From positions 1 through 55,883 of the IMG/VR virus record IMGVR_UViG_3300020439_001829: 55,883 bases of DNA; one strand, 5' to 3'. Shown here piece by piece: positions 8,997-17,234 of this stretch. The stretch comes from a virus. The first letter of the stretch is position 1. The number at the start of each line of letters is the position of its first letter. The notes under the pieces are model-generated. The model was not told the DNA's origin. It saw only the letters and a program-made list of their open reading frames with translations, and ran no database searches. Made by a program: the position numbers and the translations under genes.

Positions 8997-9450
8997 CTAA
9001 ATCCTTAATGATACCCATATCTTTACATGCCTCTAAAAACTCATATTGTCCATATGTTTTTGCATCTTCAACATCTAATATACTATGATGACCTTCATAC
9101 TTAGAATCTTTCTTTTCCAACTCTGTAAGTTTCCTTACTTGAGCATATTTATACACCCAATTGTTTTTACTACCCTCAGGATATATCACTCCCAAATCAC
9201 CCATGTTTAATACGGTAGGAAACCACATTATCTCTCTTTCTTCATCGTAGAATGATACATCATTCATCAATTGTGTTGCACCCATCTGTGCCTGTTTCAG
9301 TTCTGGTGATTCCCACTTGTATGCTGAATTACTTGTGTATCCACATTTAAAACACATAAAAGAACTGAATGTTTTATCTGCTTGCTCTTGTACATCTTCA
9401 AAACATCTGTCATCACTAAAACATACAGGACAAGTTATCTTCTTTTCCAT
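8983..9450 (-). CDS. zinc-ribbon protein of unknown function
   Basis: A 155-residue protein. CPVC near residues 8-11 and CFKC near 33-36 form a treble-clef or zinc-ribbon pair, with VLNMGDLGVIYPEG in an acidic C-terminal part. Zinc ribbons of this kind bind nucleic acid or protein. It follows the GT-B gene by only one nucleotide and overlaps the next gene. Function is not known. Confidence 0.65.
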   Translation of the reverse strand: MEKKITCPVCFSDDRCFEDVQEQADKTFSSFMCFKCGYTSNSAYKWESPELKQAQMGATQLMNDVSFYDEEREIMWFPTVLNMGDLGVIYPEGSKNNWVYKYAQVRKLTELEKKDSKYEGHHSILDVEDAKTYGQYEFLEACKDMGIIKDLDGNS

Positions 9451-9451
9451 T

Positions 9452-10765
9452 TTACGCCTTTTTCAATTTTGGTAATTTAATTTCACTTGGTTTACTATCT
9501 TCTACTTTATTTAATTTAGGTAGTTTCAACTCAACTTGTTTTGGTACACTCTCTAATTGTTTTTCAATAATCTCTTCTAACTTAACTTTCATTGCCTCAA
9601 GTGAGAATTGTTTAGATGTTACTGCTGCCAATTGTTTACCTTTTAATAAATATTTAGAATAGTTACTTACCATATCTTTCATGATACTACTTGCAACATT
9701 ATAATTGACTGTGAACCACTTATTTTCAGGTGAATCAAAAATCACACCCTTTTGAAACGATTCTTTTGGTACCGTTGTTAAACTACCATTTAATAATATA
9801 GAATAGTTTGGATTCAAGAAATCTAATTGTCCACTCCAACCTGGAGCAACTACTGGTTTACCACTTTGTGCAGCCTCTAACAATGGTCTTCCAAATCCCT
9901 CACCATGTGTGAAACTGATATGTGCTTTTACTTTAGGATGATTATATAAATCATTCATTTCACTATCTGTAAAATCACCATGAATCACATAAACATTTGG
10001 AAGTTCACCTTGTATACTATCTGTAATGGTTCTAACTTTTTTCAAGATATCTTCTCTATCCAAGATACTAAAATCTGCACCACTTGTTTTTAAGATAAGT
10101 GCAGGTGGATTTTTTTGATTCTTGAATGTTTCACAAAATACCTTAACCAACATACCAGTATCTTTTCTATCCTGTCCAAGATTTCCTTGTAACCAATGTC
10201 CTACAAATAAGAAACCAAAATCTTCTTTCACATCATCAAACAAACTATTTACATCATCTGATATTTTTTTAGTTTGTTTATAGATATCTGTATCTACACC
10301 CTCAAATAGTATTGAAGAATCTCTTTTCATCTTTACTTCTTTTCCATTTTTATCTTGGAATGATGCATTCAGAAAAACATTTCTTGTAAAATCTGATACG
10401 AATATGGTTTCATCCATTTTATTACAACCATCAACCCATTGTGGTAATGGTATTGTAGTTTCGATACCTGCAGTTACACCGATATTCTTTTTTGCAATCG
10501 GTTGAAATTCATTTGGTATCACAATATGTAAATGTACATCTGGTTGTGTAGGTAACTTTGGTTCCATCAATATCCTTTTTGATATCTCATCATGTTTTGG
10601 ATTACCCTCTTCTAACGCAGTCATTGGTGTTGCACCCCATCTAACTGAATTAATATGAACATCATATTTATCCAACTCAATCAATGCAGTACATATATCT
10701 CTTGCATGGTTTCCATAACCACTTCTTGTTTTTACTGGTGCTGTAACTAATATACTTGGTTTCAT
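9452..10765 (-). CDS. GT-B glycosyltransferase (GT4-like)
   Basis: I place the start at the ATG at 10765, after TAAGGG and immediately behind the upstream stop; a longer open frame enters the upstream gene. The product has 437 residues. KTRSGYGNHARDI is the N-domain glycine loop, and EGFGRPLLEAAQSGKPVVAP is the classic GT4 C-domain E(x7)E donor-binding motif. The C-terminal tail carries two KLPKL motifs, and the same pentapeptide occurs at the N-terminus of the protein encoded just upstream. Donor and acceptor are unknown. Confidence 0.85.
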   Translation of the reverse strand: MKPSILVTAPVKTRSGYGNHARDICTALIELDKYDVHINSVRWGATPMTALEEGNPKHDEISKRILMEPKLPTQPDVHLHIVIPNEFQPIAKKNIGVTAGIETTIPLPQWVDGCNKMDETIFVSDFTRNVFLNASFQDKNGKEVKMKRDSSILFEGVDTDIYKQTKKISDDVNSLFDDVKEDFGFLFVGHWLQGNLGQDRKDTGMLVKVFCETFKNQKNPPALILKTSGADFSILDREDILKKVRTITDSIQGELPNVYVIHGDFTDSEMNDLYNHPKVKAHISFTHGEGFGRPLLEAAQSGKPVVAPGWSGQLDFLNPNYSILLNGSLTTVPKESFQKGVIFDSPENKWFTVNYNVASSIMKDMVSNYSKYLLKGKQLAAVTSKQFSLEAMKVKLEEIIEKQLESVPKQVELKLPKLNKVEDSKPSEIKLPKLKKA

Positions 10766-10766
10766 A

Positions 10767-12200
10767 TTATCCCTTATAAATGTTGAATTTTTTTCTTGGT
10801 TCAAACTTTTCAAATGCAGTTTCCATATGTTCATAGAATAACCTACACATATTTTTTGCACTCATATTTGAATCTGTACTCTTTACGAAATAGTGTCCTT
10901 TGATACCACACTTTCTTCTTTCATCTTTACCCATCTCATACCACTCTTTTAATTTATCTGCGGCATCTTCCCAATCACATCTGTCATCGAAAATATATGG
11001 TGTTGGAACTGAACCCATTAAAGAACGAGTCTTAGGCCAAACTGGTTTCACCCATTCACCCCAAGTTAGTTCTTCATTGTGTTCCCAATTTTTCCAATTA
11101 TGTAGTGATTTAATCGCACCATAATCTCTGTAGGTTAATAGTTTATCTCTTACTTTAAATCCACATTGGTCTTGCATACCACCTGTAACATTAACGATGA
11201 TTGGTGTTCCTGCCATCAATGATTCACAAGTTCCTAATCCAAATCCCTCATTACTTGCAAGATTCATAGTTACATCTGCAATGTTATATAGGTAATTCAT
11301 TTGTTTGGCTTCTAACTTCTGTTGTGAGAATACTACATTGACCTCTGGCATTAAGTGTTCAATTAGTTTAGGTAAATCTGTTCCGTTTTGGTCTACGGGT
11401 TGAGTGTGCATTACATAAGTAACTCTACTTCTTTTCTCTGGTGGTAATTGATTTACAAAGTGTTGAAATGCCAACAATGAATCACCAACCATTTTTCTTC
11501 TGATATTTCTGTTCACATATAGTAAAACAAAATCATTAGGTCTGTTACCAATTACTTGATTCTTAAATTTTCTCATTTCCAATAACTCTTCTTTTTCTGT
11601 TATTGGATAAAAATCTTTTTCATTAATACCATGTGGTACATATGTTGAATCCCATTCTGTTCTTGGTTTATTTGTACACACATCTTGTACAATTGCATGA
11701 GTTTGTTTTGAAATATTCATAATCAAATCACAACTCTCATAAAAGAATTCATTATACTTTGGTGCAGGCCAATCATCCCAAATATTATAATAGAAGATAG
11801 GAATCTCTTGTCTTAACTCATGTTCCATGTGATATAACCATCCCCAAAATCTTGGGTCTGTATAGTGTAGAATTGCATCTATATTTTCAATTCTCATAAC
11901 TTCTCTTAGTAAATCTGGATTACCATATCCACTCGTAGGATAGATTTTTAAATATGCATCAGTTACACCAGTCTCTTCAATCATGGTTTGATTCATATCT
12001 ATTGCCTTACCCTCTTCAGGATGTTTGATAGCACCAGCGATTTGTACCCAATCGTACTTATCGATAGTTCCCATTACGATTTCTTTTGACATCGTACCAA
12101 CACCAGATGACATTCTTAAATCATCTGATAATAGTAATATTTTTTTCTTCTTCGGTCTTGTTGAATCAACTGACTGTAACTTTGGTAATTTCATTGCCAT
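10767..12200 (-). CDS. GT-B glycosyltransferase (GT4-like)
   Basis: A 477-residue protein. RMSSGVGTMSKEIV is the N-domain loop and NEGFGLGTCESLMAGTPII the C-domain donor-binding motif with the two Glu residues. The N-terminus MAMKLPKLQSV contains the KLPKL motif found twice at the C-terminus of the next transferase. Conserved YNIWDDWP and VPHGIN segments support a GT4 fold. It starts the transferase run, 20 nt after a small ribbon-helix-helix candidate. Confidence 0.85.
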   Translation of the reverse strand: MAMKLPKLQSVDSTRPKKKKILLLSDDLRMSSGVGTMSKEIVMGTIDKYDWVQIAGAIKHPEEGKAIDMNQTMIEETGVTDAYLKIYPTSGYGNPDLLREVMRIENIDAILHYTDPRFWGWLYHMEHELRQEIPIFYYNIWDDWPAPKYNEFFYESCDLIMNISKQTHAIVQDVCTNKPRTEWDSTYVPHGINEKDFYPITEKEELLEMRKFKNQVIGNRPNDFVLLYVNRNIRRKMVGDSLLAFQHFVNQLPPEKRSRVTYVMHTQPVDQNGTDLPKLIEHLMPEVNVVFSQQKLEAKQMNYLYNIADVTMNLASNEGFGLGTCESLMAGTPIIVNVTGGMQDQCGFKVRDKLLTYRDYGAIKSLHNWKNWEHNEELTWGEWVKPVWPKTRSLMGSVPTPYIFDDRCDWEDAADKLKEWYEMGKDERRKCGIKGHYFVKSTDSNMSAKNMCRLFYEHMETAFEKFEPRKKFNIYKG

Positions 12201-12220
12201 TATAACCCTTATCGTTTATA

Positions 12221-12415
12221 TTAAAATTTACTTCCACTCTGATGAAGATTTTGGTGTTCTAATATTTCTTTCCGAAACTCCTCATCATGTACGAATCTAT
12301 CAAGTGTCCTATTCACTAATTTTTGTAGTGAGAACTCATTCTCGATGGTCTCGTTTTTAAATTTATTATATAACTCCGATATAACCTTGACCGAAGTTAA
12401 TTTAACTTCATTCAT
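12221..12415 (-). CDS. small ribbon-helix-helix-like protein
   Basis: A 64-residue protein. The N-terminal VKLTSVKVISELYNKFK followed by FSLQKLVNRTLDRFV has the strand-helix-helix spacing of Arc/MetJ-type DNA-binding proteins. It is the first gene after an AT-rich inverted repeat region and precedes the two GT-B genes, so it could be a local regulator. The fold is inferred from pattern only; no close relative is recognised. Confidence 0.55.
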   Translation of the reverse strand: MNEVKLTSVKVISELYNKFKNETIENEFSLQKLVNRTLDRFVHDEEFRKEILEHQNLHQSGSKF

Positions 12416-12432
12416 ATTCTAACTCCATATTG

Positions 12433-12462
12433 TATATATGTATATATAATAAGTATATACTT
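12433..12462 (-). promoter_or_regulatory. AT-rich near-palindromic element upstream of the small regulator
   Basis: The 16-mer TATATATGTATATATA (12433-12448) is followed by the palindrome AAGTATATACTT (12451-12462). Similar 14-16 nt elements occur at 26472, 39222 and 41015, always between genes. It may hold a promoter or an operator for the gene starting at 12415; this is inference from position and repetition. Confidence 0.45.
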
Positions 12463-12868
12463 AGTCGAAAATAATCGATTTTTTATTTATTTTTTCTGCA
12501 TATCTTAATGCAGATAAAGTTCCATTTGTTATTCGGTTTGAATCTGTAACAAATGCAACCACCTTATCACTATATTCGATTAAATCTTTGTTTCTTCTAT
12601 GATAATGTCCTACATTATATGGTTTACCATATCTAAATGATTCTTTTACACAATGTATATTATGTGGTTCATGGTATGCAGGAAACTCTGAATACCTTAT
12701 ATCAAACTCAAGTGAATATTGTTTTGCATATTTATCAGAACCTTGTTTTGCACCACCACTTACTATTTCTAATTCATCTCCAAGTTCTTCTTTGAGTTTA
12801 AAAACAAACTCTTTTATTTTTCTTTTGTTTGTATAACCTCTACTACCTATAATCGCTATCTTCGCCAT
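12461..12868 (-). CDS. SLOG-family (YspA/DUF2493-like) protein
   Basis: I use the second ATG of the ATGATG pair at 12868, behind AGAGG; the open frame extends upstream into the previous gene. The 135-residue product begins MAKIAIIGSRGYTN and has IVSGGAKQGSD and NKDLIEYSDKVVAF. These are the nucleotide-binding glycine motifs and Asp of SLOG Rossmann proteins related to DprA and lysine-decarboxylase-like enzymes. Family members bind or process nucleotide ligands; the ligand here is unknown. Confidence 0.75.
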   Translation of the reverse strand: MAKIAIIGSRGYTNKRKIKEFVFKLKEELGDELEIVSGGAKQGSDKYAKQYSLEFDIRYSEFPAYHEPHNIHCVKESFRYGKPYNVGHYHRRNKDLIEYSDKVVAFVTDSNRITNGTLSALRYAEKINKKSIIFD

Positions 12869-13286
12869 CATTCCTCTTTTGTTTTTTGACTGGTAATTGT
12901 TCACGATTAATAAAATCCCAAATACTTTTTGCCTCTTCTAATCCTTTGAGTATACCCTCTCTTGTACCATATCTCCATTGATACCTCCAATATGATACCA
13001 TATTACCCTCATATAAATGTAATAAACTCTTTGGTATAAAATCCCATGTTGTAAAATCTCTTGAGTTATCAAAAAAATAAGGTCTTATCGTTGTAGAAAA
13101 ATTTGAGTGTTCTGTAGATTGCCAATCATCTGTAAATTTTTTAACTTCTTTGGTTGATAACTCACCCTCACTATACCAAAAATAAATTTTAGATGGATTC
13201 ATGACATTAAGTTTTTGACTAATTTCTTCTATCTTATCTAACTTAATGATATCAGGTAAATAAAATTTATATGTTTGTCTTATCAT
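12843..13286 (-). CDS. hypothetical protein
   Basis: A 147-residue protein rich in Trp, Tyr and charged residues (IYFWYSEGELSTKE, VSYWRYQWRYG). It has no signal peptide, membrane segment or recognisable domain. It starts 4 nt inside the end of the nuclease gene and overlaps the start of the SLOG gene, so it is translationally linked to both. Function is not recognised. Confidence 0.6.
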   Translation of the reverse strand: MIRQTYKFYLPDIIKLDKIEEISQKLNVMNPSKIYFWYSEGELSTKEVKKFTDDWQSTEHSNFSTTIRPYFFDNSRDFTTWDFIPKSLLHLYEGNMVSYWRYQWRYGTREGILKGLEEAKSIWDFINREQLPVKKQKRNDGEDSDYR

Positions 13287-14149
13287 GTTTGTATCCTATC
13301 ACATAGTTCTGGTTTATCTTTGAACTCACAATATCTACAATTTTTTGTTGATACATTTTTGAAATAATCTTTTTGTATCAACTGACCAGTATCATCAAAA
13401 CAATCAGTTATAAACTCATCTAATCTATTCATAACTTTATTCAAACTTGGTTTACCACTCGCAGGTGAAAACACTTGTAACCTTTTTTGTGGATATTGTA
13501 TATTCTCATACAATTTTCTCTTCAATATTAAATATTCAATATCTATTTTATCCTCTGGAATATCTCTCTGTTTTGAGAAGAATTTTTTATATAATAGTAA
13601 CTGATTAGTTTTGTTTTTATCTGCCTTCTGCCACTTGTTCCAACCCATTGTGGAAGTTTTAATATCTATGATTCTTATTCTACCTGTCTTTTTATTATGA
13701 ATAACAACATCCATAAATCCAACAAACTTCATCTCTTTAGGTAAATTAAAATCTATATCTAATTCAATACCTAATAATTCATGGTCTTTCTTTGGAAAGT
13801 AACTTCTCTTTCTTTTCAAGAATTCATTGATGATATTCAATCCATCATTATAAAATTCTTTCATTTCTTCAAGTGTTACATCGATAGGTTCTTCTGAGTT
13901 TTCTTTGGTTTGTTTGTAGTTCTCTTCCATTCTGTATTGAAGAATATCACCTAATGGTAATGAATCTGCAATTGCAACTGTCTTCTCGTAGTATGCAACT
14001 AAGTATGCCTGAATGGTTTCGTGTAATGCAGAACCAAAGATAGTATAAATGTTACCTCTGAATGTACCAAGTTTATCAAGGTAATTCAACTTCCACATTT
14101 GTGGGCATTTATCCCATTGTGAGAATTGACTGTAACTTATTTTGCCCAT
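13283..14149 (-). CDS. Cas4/AddB-like PD-(D/E)XK nuclease with probable Fe-S cluster
   Basis: A 288-residue protein. ISYSQFSQWDKCP is the N-terminal motif of the RecB/Cas4 nuclease group, FVGFMDVVI supplies the first catalytic Asp and IRIIDIKTS the D-x-K pair. The Tyr/Gln helix follows in TNQLLLYKKFF. Cys15 with Cys271, Cys274 and Cys283 gives the C-x(n)-C-x2-C-x8-C arrangement of the 4Fe-4S staple in AddB and Cas4. It likely acts as a DNA exonuclease in recombination or end processing. It overlaps both neighbours. Confidence 0.85.
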   Translation of the reverse strand: MGKISYSQFSQWDKCPQMWKLNYLDKLGTFRGNIYTIFGSALHETIQAYLVAYYEKTVAIADSLPLGDILQYRMEENYKQTKENSEEPIDVTLEEMKEFYNDGLNIINEFLKRKRSYFPKKDHELLGIELDIDFNLPKEMKFVGFMDVVIHNKKTGRIRIIDIKTSTMGWNKWQKADKNKTNQLLLYKKFFSKQRDIPEDKIDIEYLILKRKLYENIQYPQKRLQVFSPASGKPSLNKVMNRLDEFITDCFDDTGQLIQKDYFKNVSTKNCRYCEFKDKPELCDRIQT

Positions 14150-14544
14150 TTACCTCTCGCAACCACTTGTGCCATCACTCCGTAGTTTGAGATATCTGAA
14201 TAACTATCTACCAAACCTTCATTCTCTAAAGAACCATCATCACCTCTCATAATCAAAGTTTTGATTCTCTCTACTTTATCATTAATCCTAAACCAAATAC
14301 CCATCAAGGATAATCGTTTCTCTTCATCATTTTTTAGTTCCTGCCCTACTGCAATATTCTGTGGCCCATAATCATGTTGTTTGTGTAGGAATAATTCATA
14401 TTGTTCTCTTTGAATCTTCTTGAACTCTTCCGTCATTTGTGGATATTGTTCTTCCATATATTCAACAACATCTACAACATCAACTGATTCTTTATGTGCA
14501 TCTTCCATACTGAATGTAGGACTATCTTTTATAACCTCTTGCAT
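14137..14544 (-). CDS. nucleotide modification-associated (Nmad1/DUF1599-like) protein
   Basis: The start is the ATG at 14544, with GGAG six nucleotides upstream; a TTG further out is less likely. The 135-residue helical product contains HKQHDYGPQNI, GIWFRINDKVERIKTL and LVDSYSDISNYGVMAQVV. These match the conserved HDYG, R-DK-R and DxxNY blocks of the nucleotide modification-associated domain 1 family, whose fold is MazG-like. A role in nucleotide or base metabolism is likely; the reaction is not established. A good sigma70-like promoter lies just upstream. Confidence 0.7.
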   Translation of the reverse strand: MQEVIKDSPTFSMEDAHKESVDVVDVVEYMEEQYPQMTEEFKKIQREQYELFLHKQHDYGPQNIAVGQELKNDEEKRLSLMGIWFRINDKVERIKTLIMRGDDGSLENEGLVDSYSDISNYGVMAQVVARGKWAK

Positions 14545-14569
14545 ATTTTTCTCCAATTTGATATGTTAG

Positions 14570-14599
14570 AATATAAGGCCAAAACCCTATATAAGTCAA
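14570..14599 (-). promoter_or_regulatory. sigma70-like promoter (TTGACT-18-TATATT)
   Basis: On the minus strand TTGACT (14594-14599) and TATATT (14570-14575) are 18 nt apart, and the start codon at 14544 is about 26 nt below the -10 box. The 15 nt TTTTGGCCTTATATT are identical in the promoter at 42123. This makes a shared phage promoter type recognised by host RNA polymerase likely. Confidence 0.7.
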
Positions 14600-14607
14600 G
14601 TATTTTT

Positions 14608-15162
14608 TTATTTAATTTTATCGACAATACCATATTCAATACATTTCTCTGCACTTAAATATGTATCATTTCGTTGAGTTAGTTCCCAAAACCTTTCATC
14701 TTTTTCAGTAACTTCTGCCATGATTTTATTGATTTCTTTTTGTAACTCTTTTAGATGGTCAACACCTTTCATAACATCTGTAGTTTTACCTGCCTCAAAT
14801 GCTGAACCCTCGTGAACCATTACAGTTCCATGTGGTGAAATACTTCTCTCACCTGTACCACATGCCAACAATACTGAAGCAGCACTCATACAAGTTCCAA
14901 TACAATGTGTGTTTACTTTTACATCTAATCCTCTGATATAATCCACTAATCCTAACATTGCATACACATCACCACCATATGAAGCAATATTCAAATTGAT
15001 TGTTGTGTTTGGATTTGTTCTCTGTAAGTAATCCATTTTTACTATCGTAGAATACAGTGAATCTATATCAAATTCATAATTCATGTAAGTGGTATTTGTT
15101 AAAGAGTTCACACCCCACTCCATCTCTTTCATAAAAAATTGTTCTTCTTTTCTATAACTCAT
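14608..15162 (-). CDS. clpP: ClpP-like serine protease
   Basis: A 184-residue ClpP-fold protein. NIASYGGDVYAML is the oxyanion region, MSAASV holds the nucleophile Ser96, MVHEGS holds His117, and RNDTYLSAEKCIEYGIVDK supplies Asp166, so the catalytic triad is complete. Length is normal for ClpP. Phage ClpP-like proteins serve either as head-maturation proteases or as general proteases. Here it overlaps the clamp-loader subunit gene by one nucleotide and has no capsid gene nearby, so the target is open. Confidence 0.85.
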   Translation of the reverse strand: MSYRKEEQFFMKEMEWGVNSLTNTTYMNYEFDIDSLYSTIVKMDYLQRTNPNTTINLNIASYGGDVYAMLGLVDYIRGLDVKVNTHCIGTCMSAASVLLACGTGERSISPHGTVMVHEGSAFEAGKTTDVMKGVDHLKELQKEINKIMAEVTEKDERFWELTQRNDTYLSAEKCIEYGIVDKIK

Positions 15163-15590
15163 TACTTACTCCATATTTTTTTTAATTGTTTATCTTCTAC
15201 CCCATATTTCATTATGATGGCAGTTACTTGTTCTTTAGTTAATAACTCTAAATGGTCTTCAACTTCTCTCGTACTACACTCAAAATAATCTGTTAAGTGT
15301 TCCATTGCCCATTTCTCAACTTTTGATTTCTTCTTCGATTTAACATACCGAAGAAATGTTCTACCTCTTGGAATTATATCGATATAAAACTGATATACAT
15401 TTTTAGGAGCCAACTCCCAATACTTTTGTATCTCATTCACAACTTGAATCCATTCTGATTTCATACTAAGAAAACGATGAACCATGTAATTACTCCATGT
15501 CTTTTTATCACCCTCTTCAAGTGAATCCCAATACAATGTATTTTGTACATTTGTTATTTGTTTTATGTGGTCGAATAAACTCTTAGACAT
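15162..15590 (-). CDS. 62: clamp-loader small subunit (T4 gp62-like)
   Basis: A 142-residue protein. The series YMVHRFLSM, VNEIQKYW, YQFYIDIIPRGRTFLRYVK and YFECSTREVEDHLELLTKEQ follows the pattern of gp62 in T4-like marine phages: a short N-domain, an R/K-rich IPRGR segment and a C-terminal helical REV..L..LT motif. With gp44 it would load the sliding clamp onto primed DNA. In T4 gene 62 adjoins gene 44; here it lies about 7 kb away between a 2OG oxygenase and ClpP. Confidence 0.7.
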   Translation of the reverse strand: MSKSLFDHIKQITNVQNTLYWDSLEEGDKKTWSNYMVHRFLSMKSEWIQVVNEIQKYWELAPKNVYQFYIDIIPRGRTFLRYVKSKKKSKVEKWAMEHLTDYFECSTREVEDHLELLTKEQVTAIIMKYGVEDKQLKKIWSK

Positions 15591-15614
15591 TTTAGAACCT
15601 TTAATATAAATAGG

Positions 15615-16223
15615 TTAGCAATCTCTGAAACCATCAAGAAATTTTTCTAACCATTCATTTTTTTTACAATCAATCGATAAGGTAATTCTATCTTCATCAC
15701 CCTCATTAAACATACTATGGTTTAACCTTACATTAAATGTATGTATGTGTGCAGGTGCCATTCTAAAGTTTTTAAATCGTGGTTTAAATTTTTTATTAAA
15801 GGTGTAAAGTGTATGAGAATTTTCTTCTGTATATTCCTCTTCCATTTCACAATCAGTTACCCCAAACCAACAACTCTCATTTGTTTTTATTGGTATCTGA
15901 AACCTAACTATATCATCACCCATATCTCTGTCATTATGAATACCATATGATGTTCCTGCCTTTCTTCTCAACAATCTAAATGATGTTACCTCTGTTTTGA
16001 AACTATCGTATATCTCTTTGAAATAAGGTGTTTTACTTATTATACCAGTGTATGGTAGATTATTATAATGGTCATTACCACTTTCAGGTAATGATATTGC
16101 ATGTCCAAATGCACCATCCTCATACTTACCATAAGTTTCTGCCATAAACAAATCGTTTTTTAATCTTATTAAATCGTACTCTGGCCCGATTTTCCAACCA
16201 GTACTCCATGCATGTCTACTCAT
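15615..16223 (-). CDS. aspartyl/asparaginyl beta-hydroxylase-like 2OG-Fe(II) oxygenase
   Basis: A 202-residue protein. H96 and D98 in YGIHNDRDMGDD, H169 in VRLNHSMFNEG and R179 in DRITLSID form the HxD...H iron site and 2-oxoglutarate-binding Arg of the aspartyl/asparaginyl hydroxylase group. RFQIPIKTN is the usual strand after the HxD motif. It would hydroxylate a protein side chain or small molecule. It overlaps the sulfotransferase-like gene by 8 nt and is one of four oxygenases in 3.4 kb. Confidence 0.75.
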   Translation of the reverse strand: MSRHAWSTGWKIGPEYDLIRLKNDLFMAETYGKYEDGAFGHAISLPESGNDHYNNLPYTGIISKTPYFKEIYDSFKTEVTSFRLLRRKAGTSYGIHNDRDMGDDIVRFQIPIKTNESCWFGVTDCEMEEEYTEENSHTLYTFNKKFKPRFKNFRMAPAHIHTFNVRLNHSMFNEGDEDRITLSIDCKKNEWLEKFLDGFRDC

Positions 16224-16692
16224 CTTCTTTCCTACTTAAAATATCTATTATATCCTCATACCACAAAATTCTGTGATTAGGATGTTTCTTTACCAGCTCA
16301 GTCATTAAATCATTTGCCTCTTTGATTTCTCTTATAGATAATTTACTTACACCATGATTCCAAATACGAGCATCCTCTTTCTCAAGTATTGTATTTAATA
16401 ACTTACCATATGAATTTGCTTGTGCAGTTACATCTCTTCTTTTTAACAAGAATACCATATCTGCGTAATCTAAAATTTCATTTAAATAATCTTTACTCTT
16501 TACATAATCACACTTCATACTTTTCCATTTAGATTTTTCCATAAACTTTTCAAATCCCATTGAATCAATAGTGTTCTTATGTTTTTTAAAATTAGGTTCA
16601 TTCCAAAACTCTTGACCTGTAATTTGTTCTAAGGTTTTTTTAAAGTTAGTGGAACCAACTCTCCAATGTGATAATATTACTATGTTAGGCAT
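16216..16692 (-). CDS. sulfotransferase-like P-loop protein
   Basis: A 158-residue protein. ILSHWRVGSTNFKKTL resembles the 5'-phosphosulfate-binding loop of sulfotransferases (RxGST), and FLLKRRDVTAQANSYGKLL matches the 3'-phosphate-binding block (R-D-x5-S). It is short; many family members have 250-300 residues. The expected donor is PAPS, and an APS-kinase-like gene lies at 676-1065. The target is unknown. It overlaps both neighbours. Confidence 0.65.
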   Translation of the reverse strand: MPNIVILSHWRVGSTNFKKTLEQITGQEFWNEPNFKKHKNTIDSMGFEKFMEKSKWKSMKCDYVKSKDYLNEILDYADMVFLLKRRDVTAQANSYGKLLNTILEKEDARIWNHGVSKLSIREIKEANDLMTELVKKHPNHRILWYEDIIDILSRKEDE

Positions 16693-17234
16693 TTCATCTC
16701 CTTACATTGAAAACACTCACCACAAATTTCACTCTCTCTACACCACCAAACTTTTTCTTGTATTTCTTTTCCTAATAAATTCCAACACTCTTCTTTGGTG
16801 AATTTTTTCAATGGTGTTGTTAATTTTATTTGATGGTCTGTATAAACATCGTTTTCATTACAGGCATCAATCATTGTATATAAAGTTTTTAAATTTTTTG
16901 GTGAATCTTCATCAAATGAATCTGTTTTAGTAAACCCAACTGCAACTTCATCATATTCCTTTTGATAGGCAATTCTCATACCATCAACCAAACATATAAA
17001 TACATCACCAAGTACACTTGCATACTGAACTGAATTTGTAAACTTAAATGATTTTATTTTTTGTAATATTGGTTCAATACTTGTTACTGCCTCTTCCTGT
17101 CTTTTATTTAAATCTCCACGATTTAACAACTTTAAATAATGAGCATGAACCTCACAATTTGTTTGTTCTAAATGCCATTTTAAAAGTGCAGTAGAATCAA
17201 CTCCACCACTCCATAATATTAATACTTTATACAA
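16680..17234 (-). CDS. QueC-like PP-loop ATPase
   Basis: No ATG fits; a TTG at 17234 sits six nucleotides behind GGGAG and overlaps the upstream stop. The product has 184 residues. LILWSGGVDSTALL is the SGGxDS PP-loop that binds ATP, and CRESEICGECFQCKEMKC at the C-terminus resembles the zinc-binding Cys cluster of QueC. QueC makes 7-cyano-7-deazaguanine, used in tRNA and in some phage DNA. No other gene of that pathway is in the window, so another adenylating reaction is possible. Confidence 0.65.
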   Translation of the reverse strand: MYKVLILWSGGVDSTALLKWHLEQTNCEVHAHYLKLLNRGDLNKRQEEAVTSIEPILQKIKSFKFTNSVQYASVLGDVFICLVDGMRIAYQKEYDEVAVGFTKTDSFDEDSPKNLKTLYTMIDACNENDVYTDHQIKLTTPLKKFTKEECWNLLGKEIQEKVWWCRESEICGECFQCKEMKCLT

